A stretch of 23,671 nucleotides of DNA from Nanobdellota archaeon (GCA_030690755.1 JAUYGA010000195.1:1-23671); one strand, 5' to 3'. Positions 15,301 through 23,170 are shown, numbered from the stretch's first letter. The notes: generated from the sequence alone by a model not told the origin. Program-made: numbers and translations.

Positions 15301-15402
15301 ATGACTAGCGATGATTATGTGTGTGTTCTATTTTCAAAAACTAGAGCACTCAAAGATCAAAGCAAAAACATTGAATTTGCATTTTCCGAATATAACAGCT
15401 AA
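15301..15402 (+). CDS. Candidate leaderless micro-ORF (33 residues)
   Basis: An ATG at 15301 opens 33 codons ending in TAA. A TATA-like TTATAA at 15272-15277 lies 24-29 bases upstream, which would place the transcription start at or next to the ATG, as in archaeal leaderless mRNAs. The peptide (MTSDDYVCVLFSKTRALKDQ...) is mixed in charge with no clear membrane segment. No homologue is recognised and chance is a real alternative. Confidence 0.25.
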   Translation: MTSDDYVCVLFSKTRALKDQSKNIEFAFSEYNS

Positions 15403-15756
15403 GTGTTTTGCGCCCATTCAAATTATCTGTTATTTGTTGTTATCTATCAAATAAACAATAAAAACAGACAATCAGGGATGAATTTGCCAAAAAGCGCAGG
15501 AAACAAAAGGATTTACTAAATTGTTTTTTTTGCCAAGGTATATTATTCAAAAACAAGCACTCCGTGACGTGTAAAATTTAACTAAAACAATATTTGAAAA
15601 GTTAATTTATGCGAAGAGCATTGAAATTTATTTTATCAGAATTGTTCAGGTGTTTCTGGTTTTCTTATTTAGAGATAACTAAGAAACGACAAAAACAATA
15701 AGAGGTGAAGAAATTTCCTCAATGACATCTGTAAGGCTTTCACTAACATCACAAAA

Positions 15757-15790
15757 GGGGCAAATCTTTTGATTTGCCCTTCATTTTTAT
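15757..15790 (+). terminator. Hairpin with T-rich tail
   Basis: GGGCAAATC (15758-15766) pairs perfectly with GATTTGCCC (15771-15779) around TTTT, extended by a G-T pair, and is followed by TTCATTTTTATATTTC. It resembles an intrinsic terminator for a plus-strand transcript. The only upstream candidates are the micro-ORF and possible RNAs of this region. Confidence 0.5.
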
Positions 15791-15909
15791 ATTTCAGTTT
15801 ATTTGATTCTCTGATTTTTTATTCCTGTTTTTATCTCTTTTTTTCAGTTTATCTTTATTTTTTTCAAATTCATTACTAGAACTCGATTGGTTTACCAGGA
15901 TAAGGGAAA

Positions 15910-16524
15910 ATGCAGAAACAACCGTCAACAAAATCAAAGCTCAAAACAAAGGGAGCTAAAAGAAATGCAAAGGAAACAAAGTTCGCTGAGCAGATCAGCG
16001 AAGACAAAGCTGTAGAGTTGTTACGGACATCTTTTGGCCGGAATGACTATGGCTTTAGAAAAGTGCTTGAGCATTCCAGAGCTGTACAAAGGACGGCTCT
16101 TGGAATTGCCAAGAAACTTGCTCGAAAAGGAATTTTTTTGGATATTCCGTTCATAAAATCAGGATCCTTACTTCACGATATAGGCAGAAGCAAATGTCCG
16201 CCTAAAACCAAAAGCTCGATTAAGCATGGCATAATAGGAGCTAAACTATTGAGACAAAAGGGACTTTTTCGTCATGCTGATTTAGCTGAGAGGCACATAG
16301 GCGCAGGCATTACTAAAACCGAGGCTAAAAAGCTTGGGTTGCCTGCTAAGGACTATTTGCCTTTGTCTATTGAAGAAAAGATAATTGCGCATGCAGACAA
16401 TTTGGTTTTTGGAGATAAAATCAAAAATTTTCAAATGGCTTACGATTGTTTTGAAAAAGAGCTTGGAAAGAGATATGCGCAGAGGCTTGTCAAGCTGAAA
16501 ACTCAGGTTGAAAATTTTAGCTAA
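15910..16524 (+). CDS. HD-domain hydrolase-like protein, TIGR00295-like
   Basis: 204 residues. A basic tail of about 30 residues is followed by an HD domain: EHSRAV (H55), LLHDIGR (H89-D90), KHGIIGAK (H106), AERHIGAG (H129) and IIAHADNL (H161, D163). This order of metal ligands matches HDIG-type proteins; the ERHIGAGIT and LGLPAKDYLPLSIEEKI stretches recall the archaeal TIGR00295 group. Known for HD proteins: metal-dependent phosphohydrolysis of nucleotides or phosphoesters. It lies 144 bases before a diadenylate cyclase gene, on the same strand, so a role in nucleotide second-messenger turnover is possible. It is not shown: the group is uncharacterised as far as I know. The start is preceded by AAGGG. 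Confidence 0.82.
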   Translation: MQKQPSTKSKLKTKGAKRNAKETKFAEQISEDKAVELLRTSFGRNDYGFRKVLEHSRAVQRTALGIAKKLARKGIFLDIPFIKSGSLLHDIGRSKCPPKTKSSIKHGIIGAKLLRQKGLFRHADLAERHIGAGITKTEAKKLGLPAKDYLPLSIEEKIIAHADNLVFGDKIKNFQMAYDCFEKELGKRYAQRLVKLKTQVENFS

Positions 16525-16605
16525 AAACCTGTTTTGAGACAAGAAGATTGAAGGAGATTATGTTAACAGAGTGCGTTAACCAATCTTGAGTTGGTTAGCA
16601 GGTTT
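16525..16605 (+). promoter_or_regulatory. Switch-like leader before the diadenylate cyclase gene
   Basis: TAACCAA (16577-16583) pairs TTGGTTA (16591-16597), and AAACCTG (16525-16531) pairs CAGGTTT (16599-16605) around it. The same TAAC is also the 3' arm of GTTAAC (16562-16567) with GTTAAC (16575-16580), extended by GATTG/CAATC. The hairpins exclude each other. A nine-codon ORF (16560-16589) runs through both. Confidence 0.4.
16560..16589 (+). CDS. Possible leader peptide MLTECVNQS
   Basis: ATG at 16560 is preceded by AAGGAG at 16551-16556, a strong but closely spaced ribosome site, and runs nine codons to TGA. It overlaps the arms of two mutually exclusive hairpins, the layout of a translation-coupled leader. 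It may equally be chance. Confidence 0.3.
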   Translation: MLTECVNQS

Positions 16606-16668
16606 AGGTTCACAGAAGTTATAGTGATATAGTGTATTAAGTGATTAAGCAATTGAAGTGATGACAAA

Positions 16669-17886
16669 ATGGTGCAGCAATTCGTTCAGAGAAGAGCTTT
16701 GAATAGCTCAGGCAACGACTCTCTTACTAGATGGACTGCTGCAGAACATGAAAGGGATGTAAGGCAACAAGTTGATAAGTTGATTGAGAGCGCAAAAGAA
16801 GAGCTTACTAAGCAGGAAAGTTCTTCTGGAAAGTTTTCTATTGTTCAAGAAGTTTCTGGTCCTGTTAATAGTCTTTCTGGCATTGCAGGCAGCGCACTTT
16901 CTAAACAAGATGTTTTGTATTCTCAGCCTGACCAACTTATTCGGAATAATCAAGTAAACCAGAACAGTCAGAACAATAAGACCACTATTTCCGCTTCTGT
17001 TAGCATAACAAAGCCTGCTGCTCCTGCCGCGAGGCCGCTTCCGCCGAGAAAGCAGATTGAAGAGGTTATTGGTATGGCTGCTGCTAAGATTGCCAGGGAT
17101 ATAGATGCAAATTGTGTTATTTCTATTGAAAGAAAAGGCATAGAGATGGAAGACAAGGATCATCTTAATGTTCAAATCAGTATTTTCAGAAAGCTTGATG
17201 TCACAAAATTTGAGAAAGTTGAATACCTGACAAAGATGAGAAAAGTCTTGAATGGCTCTGTTGTTCCTATTAAAGAACTTTTAATGGAAGCGATTATGCG
17301 TAAGTATATCGACAAAGGCGACAGAATTGTCTGTGTTGAGGATGAGTCTGTAGGGATGGGTTACAAAGGTTTATTGTTCATATTTGATGTAGATAAGATT
17401 TTTTTCAATATAAGTATGCTCAATATCACTGGAGGAGATATTAATCCGGATGTTGTTGAGTCAGTAATAAATATCGCTCTTGAGATCCATAAGGAAGGAA
17501 GAGAAGGAAAGAAAATTGGAACTGCTTTTATTATTGGAAGGCCTGAGGAGTTCAAGCCTTACATAAACCAAATGATCTTAAATCCTTTCCAGTCTTATCC
17601 TGAGGCCCAGCGTAAGATCACTGATCCGAATATGAAGGAGACTATTAAGAATTTTGCAATGCTTGATGGTGTTTTTGTCATTGATACTACTGGAACTATC
17701 ATGAATGCTGGCGCTTACATTAATGTTGATGCGACTTGTATTGAGCTTCCTGGCGGTTATGGGACAAGGCACAGGAACTCTTCAGCTATCACTAAGATTA
17801 CAGATTCGATTGCAGTTGTCGTTTCAGAATCTGGAGGAATGATCTCTGTGTTTAAAGGAGGAAAATTGGTTACGAAATTACCTTAA
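16669..17886 (+). CDS. dacZ: Diadenylate cyclase (DacZ-like, makes cyclic-di-AMP)
   Basis: 405 residues. About 125 N-terminal residues are low-complexity (rich in Ser, Gln, Asn, with QVNQNSQNN and a Pro/Ala stretch) and probably disordered. A central alpha/beta region (about 128-300, containing AAAKIARDIDANCVISIERKG) is followed by the DAC domain. Its signature motifs are D333-G-V335 (usually DGA) and G365-T-R-H-R369, then SSAIT and IAVVVSESGGMISVFKGGKL, very close to DisA/DacZ proteins. Known role: condensation of two ATP to cyclic-di-AMP. An alpha/beta domain before a C-terminal DAC domain is the layout of archaeal DacZ. The long disordered tail is unusual. The gene lies between an HD protein and an HD-GYP protein on the same strand and is preceded by a switch-like leader. 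The start has AAGTGATGA upstream. Confidence 0.88.
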   Translation: MVQQFVQRRALNSSGNDSLTRWTAAEHERDVRQQVDKLIESAKEELTKQESSSGKFSIVQEVSGPVNSLSGIAGSALSKQDVLYSQPDQLIRNNQVNQNSQNNKTTISASVSITKPAAPAARPLPPRKQIEEVIGMAAAKIARDIDANCVISIERKGIEMEDKDHLNVQISIFRKLDVTKFEKVEYLTKMRKVLNGSVVPIKELLMEAIMRKYIDKGDRIVCVEDESVGMGYKGLLFIFDVDKIFFNISMLNITGGDINPDVVESVINIALEIHKEGREGKKIGTAFIIGRPEEFKPYINQMILNPFQSYPEAQRKITDPNMKETIKNFAMLDGVFVIDTTGTIMNAGAYINVDATCIELPGGYGTRHRNSSAITKITDSIAVVVSESGGMISVFKGGKLVTKLP

Positions 17887-17930
17887 AATTATAATATAAA
17901 AATGACTCATAAATAAAATTAACAAATAAG

Positions 17931-17982
17931 ATTAACAAATAAAAATAACTAATAAGAATAACAAATAAAAATAACTAATAAA
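17931..17982 (+). repeat. Tandem 26-base AT-rich repeat between the cyclase and HD-GYP genes
   Basis: Two units (17931-17956 and 17957-17982) match at 24 of 26 positions, each holding AACAAATAAAAATAACTAA. A partial third unit begins at 17919. The array ends against the GAGGCGAT ribosome site of the next gene. Confidence 0.6.
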
Positions 17983-17994
17983 AGAGGCGATATT

Positions 17995-18030
17995 ATGCAG
18001 ACAGCAGTTTTTATGCAGACAGCAGTTTTG
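17995..18030 (+). repeat. Tandem duplication of the first 18 bases of the HD-GYP gene
   Basis: The codons for MQTAVF (17995-18012) are repeated as MQTAVL (18013-18030) with one base change in 18. The start codon itself is duplicated; the GAGGCGAT site favours the first ATG. Confidence 0.75.
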
Positions 18031-19410
18031 AAAAAAAGCAATGGTGATGATGCAAATAATAGCAATGTTTCATATTCTTTAAATTTAAGAAATACAGATC
18101 CTGCAAGCGCAGATTTAAGAGATGATTCAACAGAAAATTCAGGAGAGCGATTTAATTTAGAAAGTATAGATAACAGTTTGACTGCAAGTGATGTAGCAGG
18201 AGTAGTGGAACAAGGAGAACAAACTGATTTTGCGCAAAATAATGTTGCGCAAAATAATATTTCGCAGAATAATTTTGCTATAGATTCTGTTGTCAGAGCT
18301 GCTGTTTCATCTGTTAATCCAGTTCAGGATGGTTCTAGTCATGATGGTTCCGGCATTGTCAGCGACGATTCAGTAACTGATGTTGTTTCTTCTTTAAAGA
18401 GAATCCGCGCTTTCGAGATAGTTGATGATAAGCATCTTGCTTCTGAGACTCCTTTGAGCAGGGAGATTTCTCAAGAGCTTTTTAAGGAACAAATTGAAGT
18501 CATCTGCGCTGAAAAAGAAAACAAGCTGCGGGAAGTTAGCGAGCTTAAAAGTCAGATTGCAGATTATTCAGGTCATTTTGTCGCTAATCCTGAGAAAGCT
18601 GTTGAGTATGTCAATTACATAGCAGGTTTATCAAAAGCAGTCATTGAGGAAAAGCACAATCATCTTTTTGACGAGACTGCTAAAGCTGAGTTTGTCGATC
18701 ATCTTAAGGATACTTTGCAGAATAACCCTCATATGGTTGGTGTTCTTAAAGTTTATGAGGAAAGGGATTCAAGAGTTTTAAGTCATGTTTTGGGAACAGC
18801 TGCTGTTTCAGCTATAATAACTAAGGAGATGGGTTATGATGAGTTAAAGAGGCAGAATGTGACTAAAGGCGCTTTAGGGCATGATATTGCAAAGGGAGTT
18901 GGTTATATTAATAGGGCAATCAACCAGGCCAGAAAACCCACTGATGAGGAATGGATGGATATTAAGGAGCATCCAAGAGTTGGTGCTGAAGTGATGGATG
19001 TGATTGCCCCTTATGAAACTAATCACTCTCATGCTGTTTTAAGAACTTGCGCAGTAGGACATCATGTATATCATAATAACCAGCATGGTTATCCTGATGA
19101 TGCAAAGTATGATCTTGAAAAAATAGCTCAGACTCCGATTAGAGAGAAAGTGGCTATAGTTACAGTGAGTGATTCTTATGACACTATGATGGCTTCAAGA
19201 AAAGAGCGGCCTTATAAGGAAGACAATGAGGCAGTGCCTGGTTTAACTGCTGAGCAGATAAAAGTTAAATATGCGATTTCAGAGCTTAAGGAATTTAGCG
19301 GGACGCAGTTTAATCCATATGTCACTAATGTGCTTATTGGTTTGCATAAACCTCATTATGGCGCATCTCCTCAACCAAGCGTTGCGCATTCAATGAATTC
19401 TGTTCATTAA
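17995..19410 (+). CDS. HD-GYP-type phosphodiesterase, candidate cyclic dinucleotide hydrolase
   Basis: 471 residues. The first 130 are low-complexity and include AQNNVAQNNISQNN, three copies of a 15-base unit. The C-terminal half is an HD-GYP domain with its metal ligands in order: H264 (SHVLG), H296-D297 (GHDIAKG), H326 (KEHPRVG), H356-H357, H364-G-Y-P367 and D393 (SDSYDTM), then the R-x-x-P-Y-K region and a C-terminal GTQFNPYV. Known for HD-GYP: hydrolysis of cyclic-di-GMP. Here it lies 108 bases after a diadenylate cyclase and no GGDEF protein is in view, so cyclic-di-AMP is the more likely substrate, by inference. Oddities: GHDIAKG replaces LHDIGK, and a VYHNNQ insert lies between HH and HGYP. 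Strong ribosome site GAGGCGAT. Confidence 0.85.
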   Translation: MQTAVFMQTAVLKKSNGDDANNSNVSYSLNLRNTDPASADLRDDSTENSGERFNLESIDNSLTASDVAGVVEQGEQTDFAQNNVAQNNISQNNFAIDSVVRAAVSSVNPVQDGSSHDGSGIVSDDSVTDVVSSLKRIRAFEIVDDKHLASETPLSREISQELFKEQIEVICAEKENKLREVSELKSQIADYSGHFVANPEKAVEYVNYIAGLSKAVIEEKHNHLFDETAKAEFVDHLKDTLQNNPHMVGVLKVYEERDSRVLSHVLGTAAVSAIITKEMGYDELKRQNVTKGALGHDIAKGVGYINRAINQARKPTDEEWMDIKEHPRVGAEVMDVIAPYETNHSHAVLRTCAVGHHVYHNNQHGYPDDAKYDLEKIAQTPIREKVAIVTVSDSYDTMMASRKERPYKEDNEAVPGLTAEQIKVKYAISELKEFSGTQFNPYVTNVLIGLHKPHYGASPQPSVAHSMNSVH

Positions 19411-19552
19411 GTTATTTTATTTTTATGGGTCTGATTATAGCAGGATTATGGTCTGATTTTTATTATTCTTTTATGAGTTTCTTATATTTTTTTCTCATAT
19501 TTTTTTGTCCCTAAAGTATCTTACGCAATATAACAACTGCGCAATAGATAAC

Positions 19553-19560
19553 TTTAAATA
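19553..19560 (+). promoter_or_regulatory. TATA box of the glutaredoxin and reductase genes
   Basis: TTTAAATA, with initiation expected near 19583. Just upstream are two direct copies of a CGCAATA...TAAC motif (from about 19524 and 19541), a possible activator site. Confidence 0.5.
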
Positions 19561-19670
19561 TAAAAACGATTTCAATTTTTTTCTTCTGATTGCTGATTAA
19601 CAGTTTTTTGTGTTTGCAGTCATTATTTAAAAAGCTTAAAATTAAAAAAGACTAGAGAGATGGTGATGAT

Positions 19671-19898
19671 ATGTTTAAGGTTTATTCTACACCGATATGC
19701 CCTGAATGCGCAAAACTAAAACAGTTTTTAAATGAGAAAGGCATAATTTTTCAAGAGATTGATGTTCTTGCCGATAAGGATGCTGCTGATTTTGTTGTAG
19801 AGAATACTGGTATGAGAAAGGTTCCTGTTTTTCAGGCAGGTGATGCTTTTATTGTTGGTTTTAATAGGTTGGAGATAGAAAAGACACTTAATTGTTAA
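19671..19898 (+). CDS. Glutaredoxin-like (NrdH-like) thiol-disulfide protein
   Basis: 75 residues of thioredoxin fold. The active site is C10-P-E-C13 near the N-terminus; the cis-proline lies in KVPVF (P52), and VGFNRLEIEKTL fits the last strand and helix. Known role: electron transfer to target disulfides. It lies just upstream of the class II ribonucleotide reductase, whose C-terminus ends in a CxxC pair that needs reduction, so it is probably the dedicated reductant. The ribosome site GGTGATGAT is strong. Glutathione or thioredoxin reductase preference cannot be told from sequence alone. Confidence 0.85.
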   Translation: MFKVYSTPICPECAKLKQFLNEKGIIFQEIDVLADKDAADFVVENTGMRKVPVFQAGDAFIVGFNRLEIEKTLNC

Positions 19899-19955
19899 TT
19901 GTTTTATGAGGTAAAATTAAAGTTAGGGGTAATTTCATCAGATGGGTTAATTGCG

Positions 19956-19990
19956 TTTATTGATTAAATTTATTGATTTCATTTATTGAT
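19956..19990 (+). repeat. Three 13-base-spaced copies of TTTATTGAT upstream of the reductase gene
   Basis: Exact copies start at 19956, 19969 and 19982. The last ends directly before the ribosome site GAGGGGGT (19991-19998). The regular spacing suggests a regulatory site in DNA or mRNA. Confidence 0.55.
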
Positions 19991-20005
19991 GAGGGGGTAA
20001 TAAAA

Positions 20006-22363
20006 ATGGCAAAACATGATTTTGAGAAAGGAACGGGGATTGATGATTCTGAGCAGAAAACTAAGGAAGATGATGGTGATGAAGAAGATAGTGATGTTGT
20101 AGAATACAATGATGATTCTGAAAATGAAAAAGAGAGCTCTGAAGATGAGAGTGTTGAGGATGAAGATGGTGAAGACGAATATGGCGAAGATATCAATCAG
20201 TTTGTTACTAAAGTTCGCAAGAGAGACGGCAAAATAGTTGATTTTGACCAAAATAAGGTAACAGAAGCTATTTTTAAGGCAGCTCAGTCTGTCGGCGGAA
20301 AAGACAGGGAGTCTGCAGAGGAAGTTTCTGATCTTGTTGTTGAGATGGTTCAGAGTAATGTTGATGAATTTGAAGATGGCATACCAACAGTTGAAGAGAT
20401 ACAGGATATTGTTGAAAAAGCGCTTATAGAATCAGGTCACGCAAAAACTGCAAAGTCATATATTCTTTACAGGGAAGAGCGAAAAAAACTTAGAAGGGCA
20501 AAATCAACTTTAGGCGTCAATGATGATATCAAGTTATCATTGAATGCAGTCAAAGTTCTCGAAAAAAGATATCTTAAGAAGGATGAAAACGGCGTCGTAT
20601 TGGAGACTCCTCGGGATCTTTTCAGGAGAGTCGCAGATAACATTGCGCTTGCTGAAAAAAAATACAATCCCGATGCAGACATAAAAGCGATTGCAGATGA
20701 TTTTTTTAATGCAATGGTTACTTTGGATTTTTTGCCTAATTCTCCAACATTGATGAATGCGGGAAGAGATTTACAGCAGCTTTCTGCATGTTTTGTATTG
20801 CCGGTAGATGATAATATGGAAAGTATTTTTGATGCGGTCAAGAACACTGCATTGATACATCAATCTGGCGGAGGAACAGGATTTTCTTTTTCAAGATTGA
20901 GACATTCAGGCGATGCTGTTAAGTCAACAAGCGGCGTTGCTTCCGGGCCTATATCTTTTATGCGAGTTTTCAACATTGCCACAGAGATAGTCAAGCAGGG
21001 CGGCACAAGACGGGGCGCTAATATGGGGATACTGCGCATTGACCATCCTGATATTATAAATTTCATAACTGCAAAAGAGAAATCAACAGAACTTACAAAT
21101 TTCAATATCTCTGTTGCGATAACTGATGAGTTCATGAATGCAGTTTTTGAGGATAAGGATTTTGATTTGATAAGTCCTAGGACTAAAAAGATTCAAAGCA
21201 CAGTCAGCGCAAAAAAACTTTTTGATTTGATTGTGATGATGGCATGGAAAAATGGCGAGCCTGGTGTTATCTTCATTGACCGTATCAACCAGTTTAATCC
21301 GACGCCAAAAATTGGCATGATTGAGAGCACAAATCCTTGCGGCGAGCAGCCTTTGCTCGGTTATGAATCATGCAATCTTGCTTCGATAAATCTGTCAAGG
21401 ATGCTTTCTCTTGATGATGAGGGTGAAGCGACAGGCATTGATTATGAGAAACTTAGGTGGATAACAAGGCTTGTCACCAGATTTTTGGATAATGTTATTG
21501 ACATGAACAAGTTTCCGCTTCCTCAGATAGAGAAGATGACCAGAGGAAATAGAAAAATAGGCTTGGGAGTTATGGGCTTTTCTGATATGCTTGCAGAATT
21601 AGGCATCTCTTATAACAGCGAGGAAGCAATAGAACTTGCCGAAGAGGTTATGAAAACCATTGATGAGGAGAGCAAGCAGATGTCTATGGAACTGGCAGAG
21701 GAACGCGGCGTATTTCCTAATTGGGAAAATAGCATCTATGCAGATAAGAATATAAAAATCAGAAATGCCACTACAACAACAATTGCCCCTACTGGGACTA
21801 TAAGCATCATGGCAAATTGCAGTTCAGGCATTGAACCTTTTTTTGCTATCTCTTACATAAGAAATGTTATGGATAATGTTGAGCTTTTGGAGGTCAATCC
21901 TGTTTTTGCAAAGATAACCCGGAGAAGAGGGATTTACACAGAGGATTTGATGAGGCTGATTGCTGCTAAGGGTTCTATACAGCATGTTGATGCAATCCCT
22001 GATGATTTGAAGAGAATCTTTGTCACAGCCCATGAGATTCATCCAGAGTGGCATATTAAAATGCAGGCAGCTTTCCAAAGACATGTTGACAATGCGGTTT
22101 CAAAGACTGTCAACTTTTCATCAGATGCAACAACGTCTGATGTTGAGAAAGTCTATATTGACTCTTTTAAGTCTGGCTGCAAAGGCGTAACCATTTACAG
22201 GGATAAGAGCAGGGAAAACCAAGTCCTGAACATAAGCTCTGTGAACAGGGATGCTAAAGGGCCGCATGATAAAGGGAGAGATAAGGAATCTAAAACAGAG
22301 AATCGTGAAAAGGTTGTTGTATCGTCAGAGTTTGCTGGCGGCTGCGCAACTTGTTCATTTTAG
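20006..22363 (+). CDS. nrdJ: Adenosylcobalamin-dependent (class II) ribonucleoside-diphosphate reductase
   Basis: 785 residues from the ATG at 20006, chosen because GAGGGGGT lies seven bases before it; an ATG 11 codons upstream lies in the repeat and has no ribosome site. After a very acidic segment (about 8-60) comes an ATP-cone (about 65-155), which binds ATP or dATP for activity control. The catalytic barrel has LSACFVLP (C262), SGGGTGFSFSRLR, N443-P-C445-G-E447, and GYESC (C456). C262 and C456 would be the active-site disulfide pair and C445 the thiyl radical site. The C-terminus ends in C780-A-T-C783-SF, the swinging thiols. Known role: reduction of ribonucleotides to deoxyribonucleotides using B12. 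The glutaredoxin before it and the corrinoid adenosyltransferase after it fit this cofactor and reductant. Confidence 0.95.
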   Translation: MAKHDFEKGTGIDDSEQKTKEDDGDEEDSDVVEYNDDSENEKESSEDESVEDEDGEDEYGEDINQFVTKVRKRDGKIVDFDQNKVTEAIFKAAQSVGGKDRESAEEVSDLVVEMVQSNVDEFEDGIPTVEEIQDIVEKALIESGHAKTAKSYILYREERKKLRRAKSTLGVNDDIKLSLNAVKVLEKRYLKKDENGVVLETPRDLFRRVADNIALAEKKYNPDADIKAIADDFFNAMVTLDFLPNSPTLMNAGRDLQQLSACFVLPVDDNMESIFDAVKNTALIHQSGGGTGFSFSRLRHSGDAVKSTSGVASGPISFMRVFNIATEIVKQGGTRRGANMGILRIDHPDIINFITAKEKSTELTNFNISVAITDEFMNAVFEDKDFDLISPRTKKIQSTVSAKKLFDLIVMMAWKNGEPGVIFIDRINQFNPTPKIGMIESTNPCGEQPLLGYESCNLASINLSRMLSLDDEGEATGIDYEKLRWITRLVTRFLDNVIDMNKFPLPQIEKMTRGNRKIGLGVMGFSDMLAELGISYNSEEAIELAEEVMKTIDEESKQMSMELAEERGVFPNWENSIYADKNIKIRNATTTTIAPTGTISIMANCSSGIEPFFAISYIRNVMDNVELLEVNPVFAKITRRRGIYTEDLMRLIAAKGSIQHVDAIPDDLKRIFVTAHEIHPEWHIKMQAAFQRHVDNAVSKTVNFSSDATTSDVEKVYIDSFKSGCKGVTIYRDKSRENQVLNISSVNRDAKGPHDKGRDKESKTENREKVVVSSEFAGGCATCSF

Positions 22364-22468
22364 TTGTTTGTTTTAGATTCAGTTGTTTGGTTTAGATTTT
22401 CATTTTAAATTTTTTTTATTGATTTTTTGTTGATTTTTTTTAGATTTCGTGTTTATTGCGTGTTTAAA

Positions 22469-23170
22469 ATGATGGAAAAAATAGAGGAGATGTCTAATCA
22501 GGGAAATGCAAAATTGTCTGATGATGTTAGTTCTGGGCTGAAAAGAAAAGGTTTGGTTCATTTTTATACTGGCAATGGCAAGGGAAAAACAACTGCTGCT
22601 CTTGGCCTTGCTCTCAGGTCTGCTGGTCATGGTCATAATGTTCATATAATACAGTTTCTTAAAGGAGGATATTATACTGGTGAGTTGATTGCTGCTGAGA
22701 CAATTCTTAAGAAGAGCGGCAGGTTTGATATAAAGCAATTTGGCAAGGGATGCATTAAAACAGACAAGCAGACAAAATTGATGTCTGCGAACATGCATGA
22801 TGAATGTCCAAGAAATTTCAATGTTAGGGATGATGTGTCATGCGGTCAATGCAGGCAATGCTTTCTGACAGACAAGGAAGAGTCAGATCAGATAAAGCAG
22901 GCAATTGAGCATACAAAGGAAGTGTTGCAGTCAGATGATATTGATGTTGTTGTCTTGGATGAGATAAGCCATGTTGTGAACAAGAATATGTTTTCCCTTC
23001 CAGAACTTATGATGTTGATTGATTCAAGAAAGCCTCACATAGAGTTGATTCTTACAGGAAGGGATGCTCCAAGAGAGCTTTTGAACAGGGCGGACTTGGT
23101 TACAGAAATGAAAGAGATAAAACATCCTTTTAGAAAAGGCATTGAAGGCAGGAAAGGGATTGAGTATTGA
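22469..23170 (+). CDS. cobO: Cob(I)alamin adenosyltransferase (CobO/BtuR family) with a cysteine cluster
   Basis: 233 residues from the ATG at 22469; an upstream ATG at 22427 has no ribosome site and would encode an odd aromatic tail. ATGs at 22472 and 22490 are alternatives. The P-loop G35-N-G-K-G-K-T-T42 in FYTGNGKGKTT, IIQFLKGG, VVVLDEISH (D164-E165), and LTGRDAP are the family signature. Known role: transfer of the adenosyl group of ATP to cob(I)alamin to form coenzyme B12. Position after the B12-dependent reductase indicates cofactor supply for it. Unusual: C95, C113, C125, C128 and C131 (CGQCRQC) form a cluster in an insertion, possibly for zinc or an iron-sulfur cluster. Confidence 0.92.
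   Translation: MMEKIEEMSNQGNAKLSDDVSSGLKRKGLVHFYTGNGKGKTTAALGLALRSAGHGHNVHIIQFLKGGYYTGELIAAETILKKSGRFDIKQFGKGCIKTDKQTKLMSANMHDECPRNFNVRDDVSCGQCRQCFLTDKEESDQIKQAIEHTKEVLQSDDIDVVVLDEISHVVNKNMFSLPELMMLIDSRKPHIELILTGRDAPRELLNRADLVTEMKEIKHPFRKGIEGRKGIEY

Larger units (their letters stand above)
14491..15909. other. Long region without a convincing gene
   Basis: About 1.4 kb. It starts with an A-rich low-complexity tract (to about 14575). It then holds a hairpin (14718-14737), a possible pseudoknot and hairpin (14779-14898), a palindrome and hairpin (15153-15190), a possible leaderless micro-ORF (15301-15402) and a terminator-like hairpin (15757-15790). Two copies of TTTCAGTTTAT lie at 15792 and 15842. 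The plus strand is A-rich up to about 15750 and T-rich after, so most reverse-strand ORFs here are composition artefacts. It could be a non-coding RNA locus or a decayed gene. Confidence 0.5.

Noticed and set aside
19973..20005. Upstream ATG of the reductase gene
   Set aside because: It lies within the 13-base repeats and lacks a ribosome site, whereas GAGGGGGT precedes the ATG at 20006.
19899..20005. Cobalamin riboswitch before the B12-dependent reductase
   Set aside because: The region is only about 107 bases, AT-rich, and lacks a B12-box-like conserved core.
22427..22468. Upstream ATG of the adenosyltransferase gene
   Set aside because: It would add an aromatic-rich tail from T-rich DNA and has no ribosome site.
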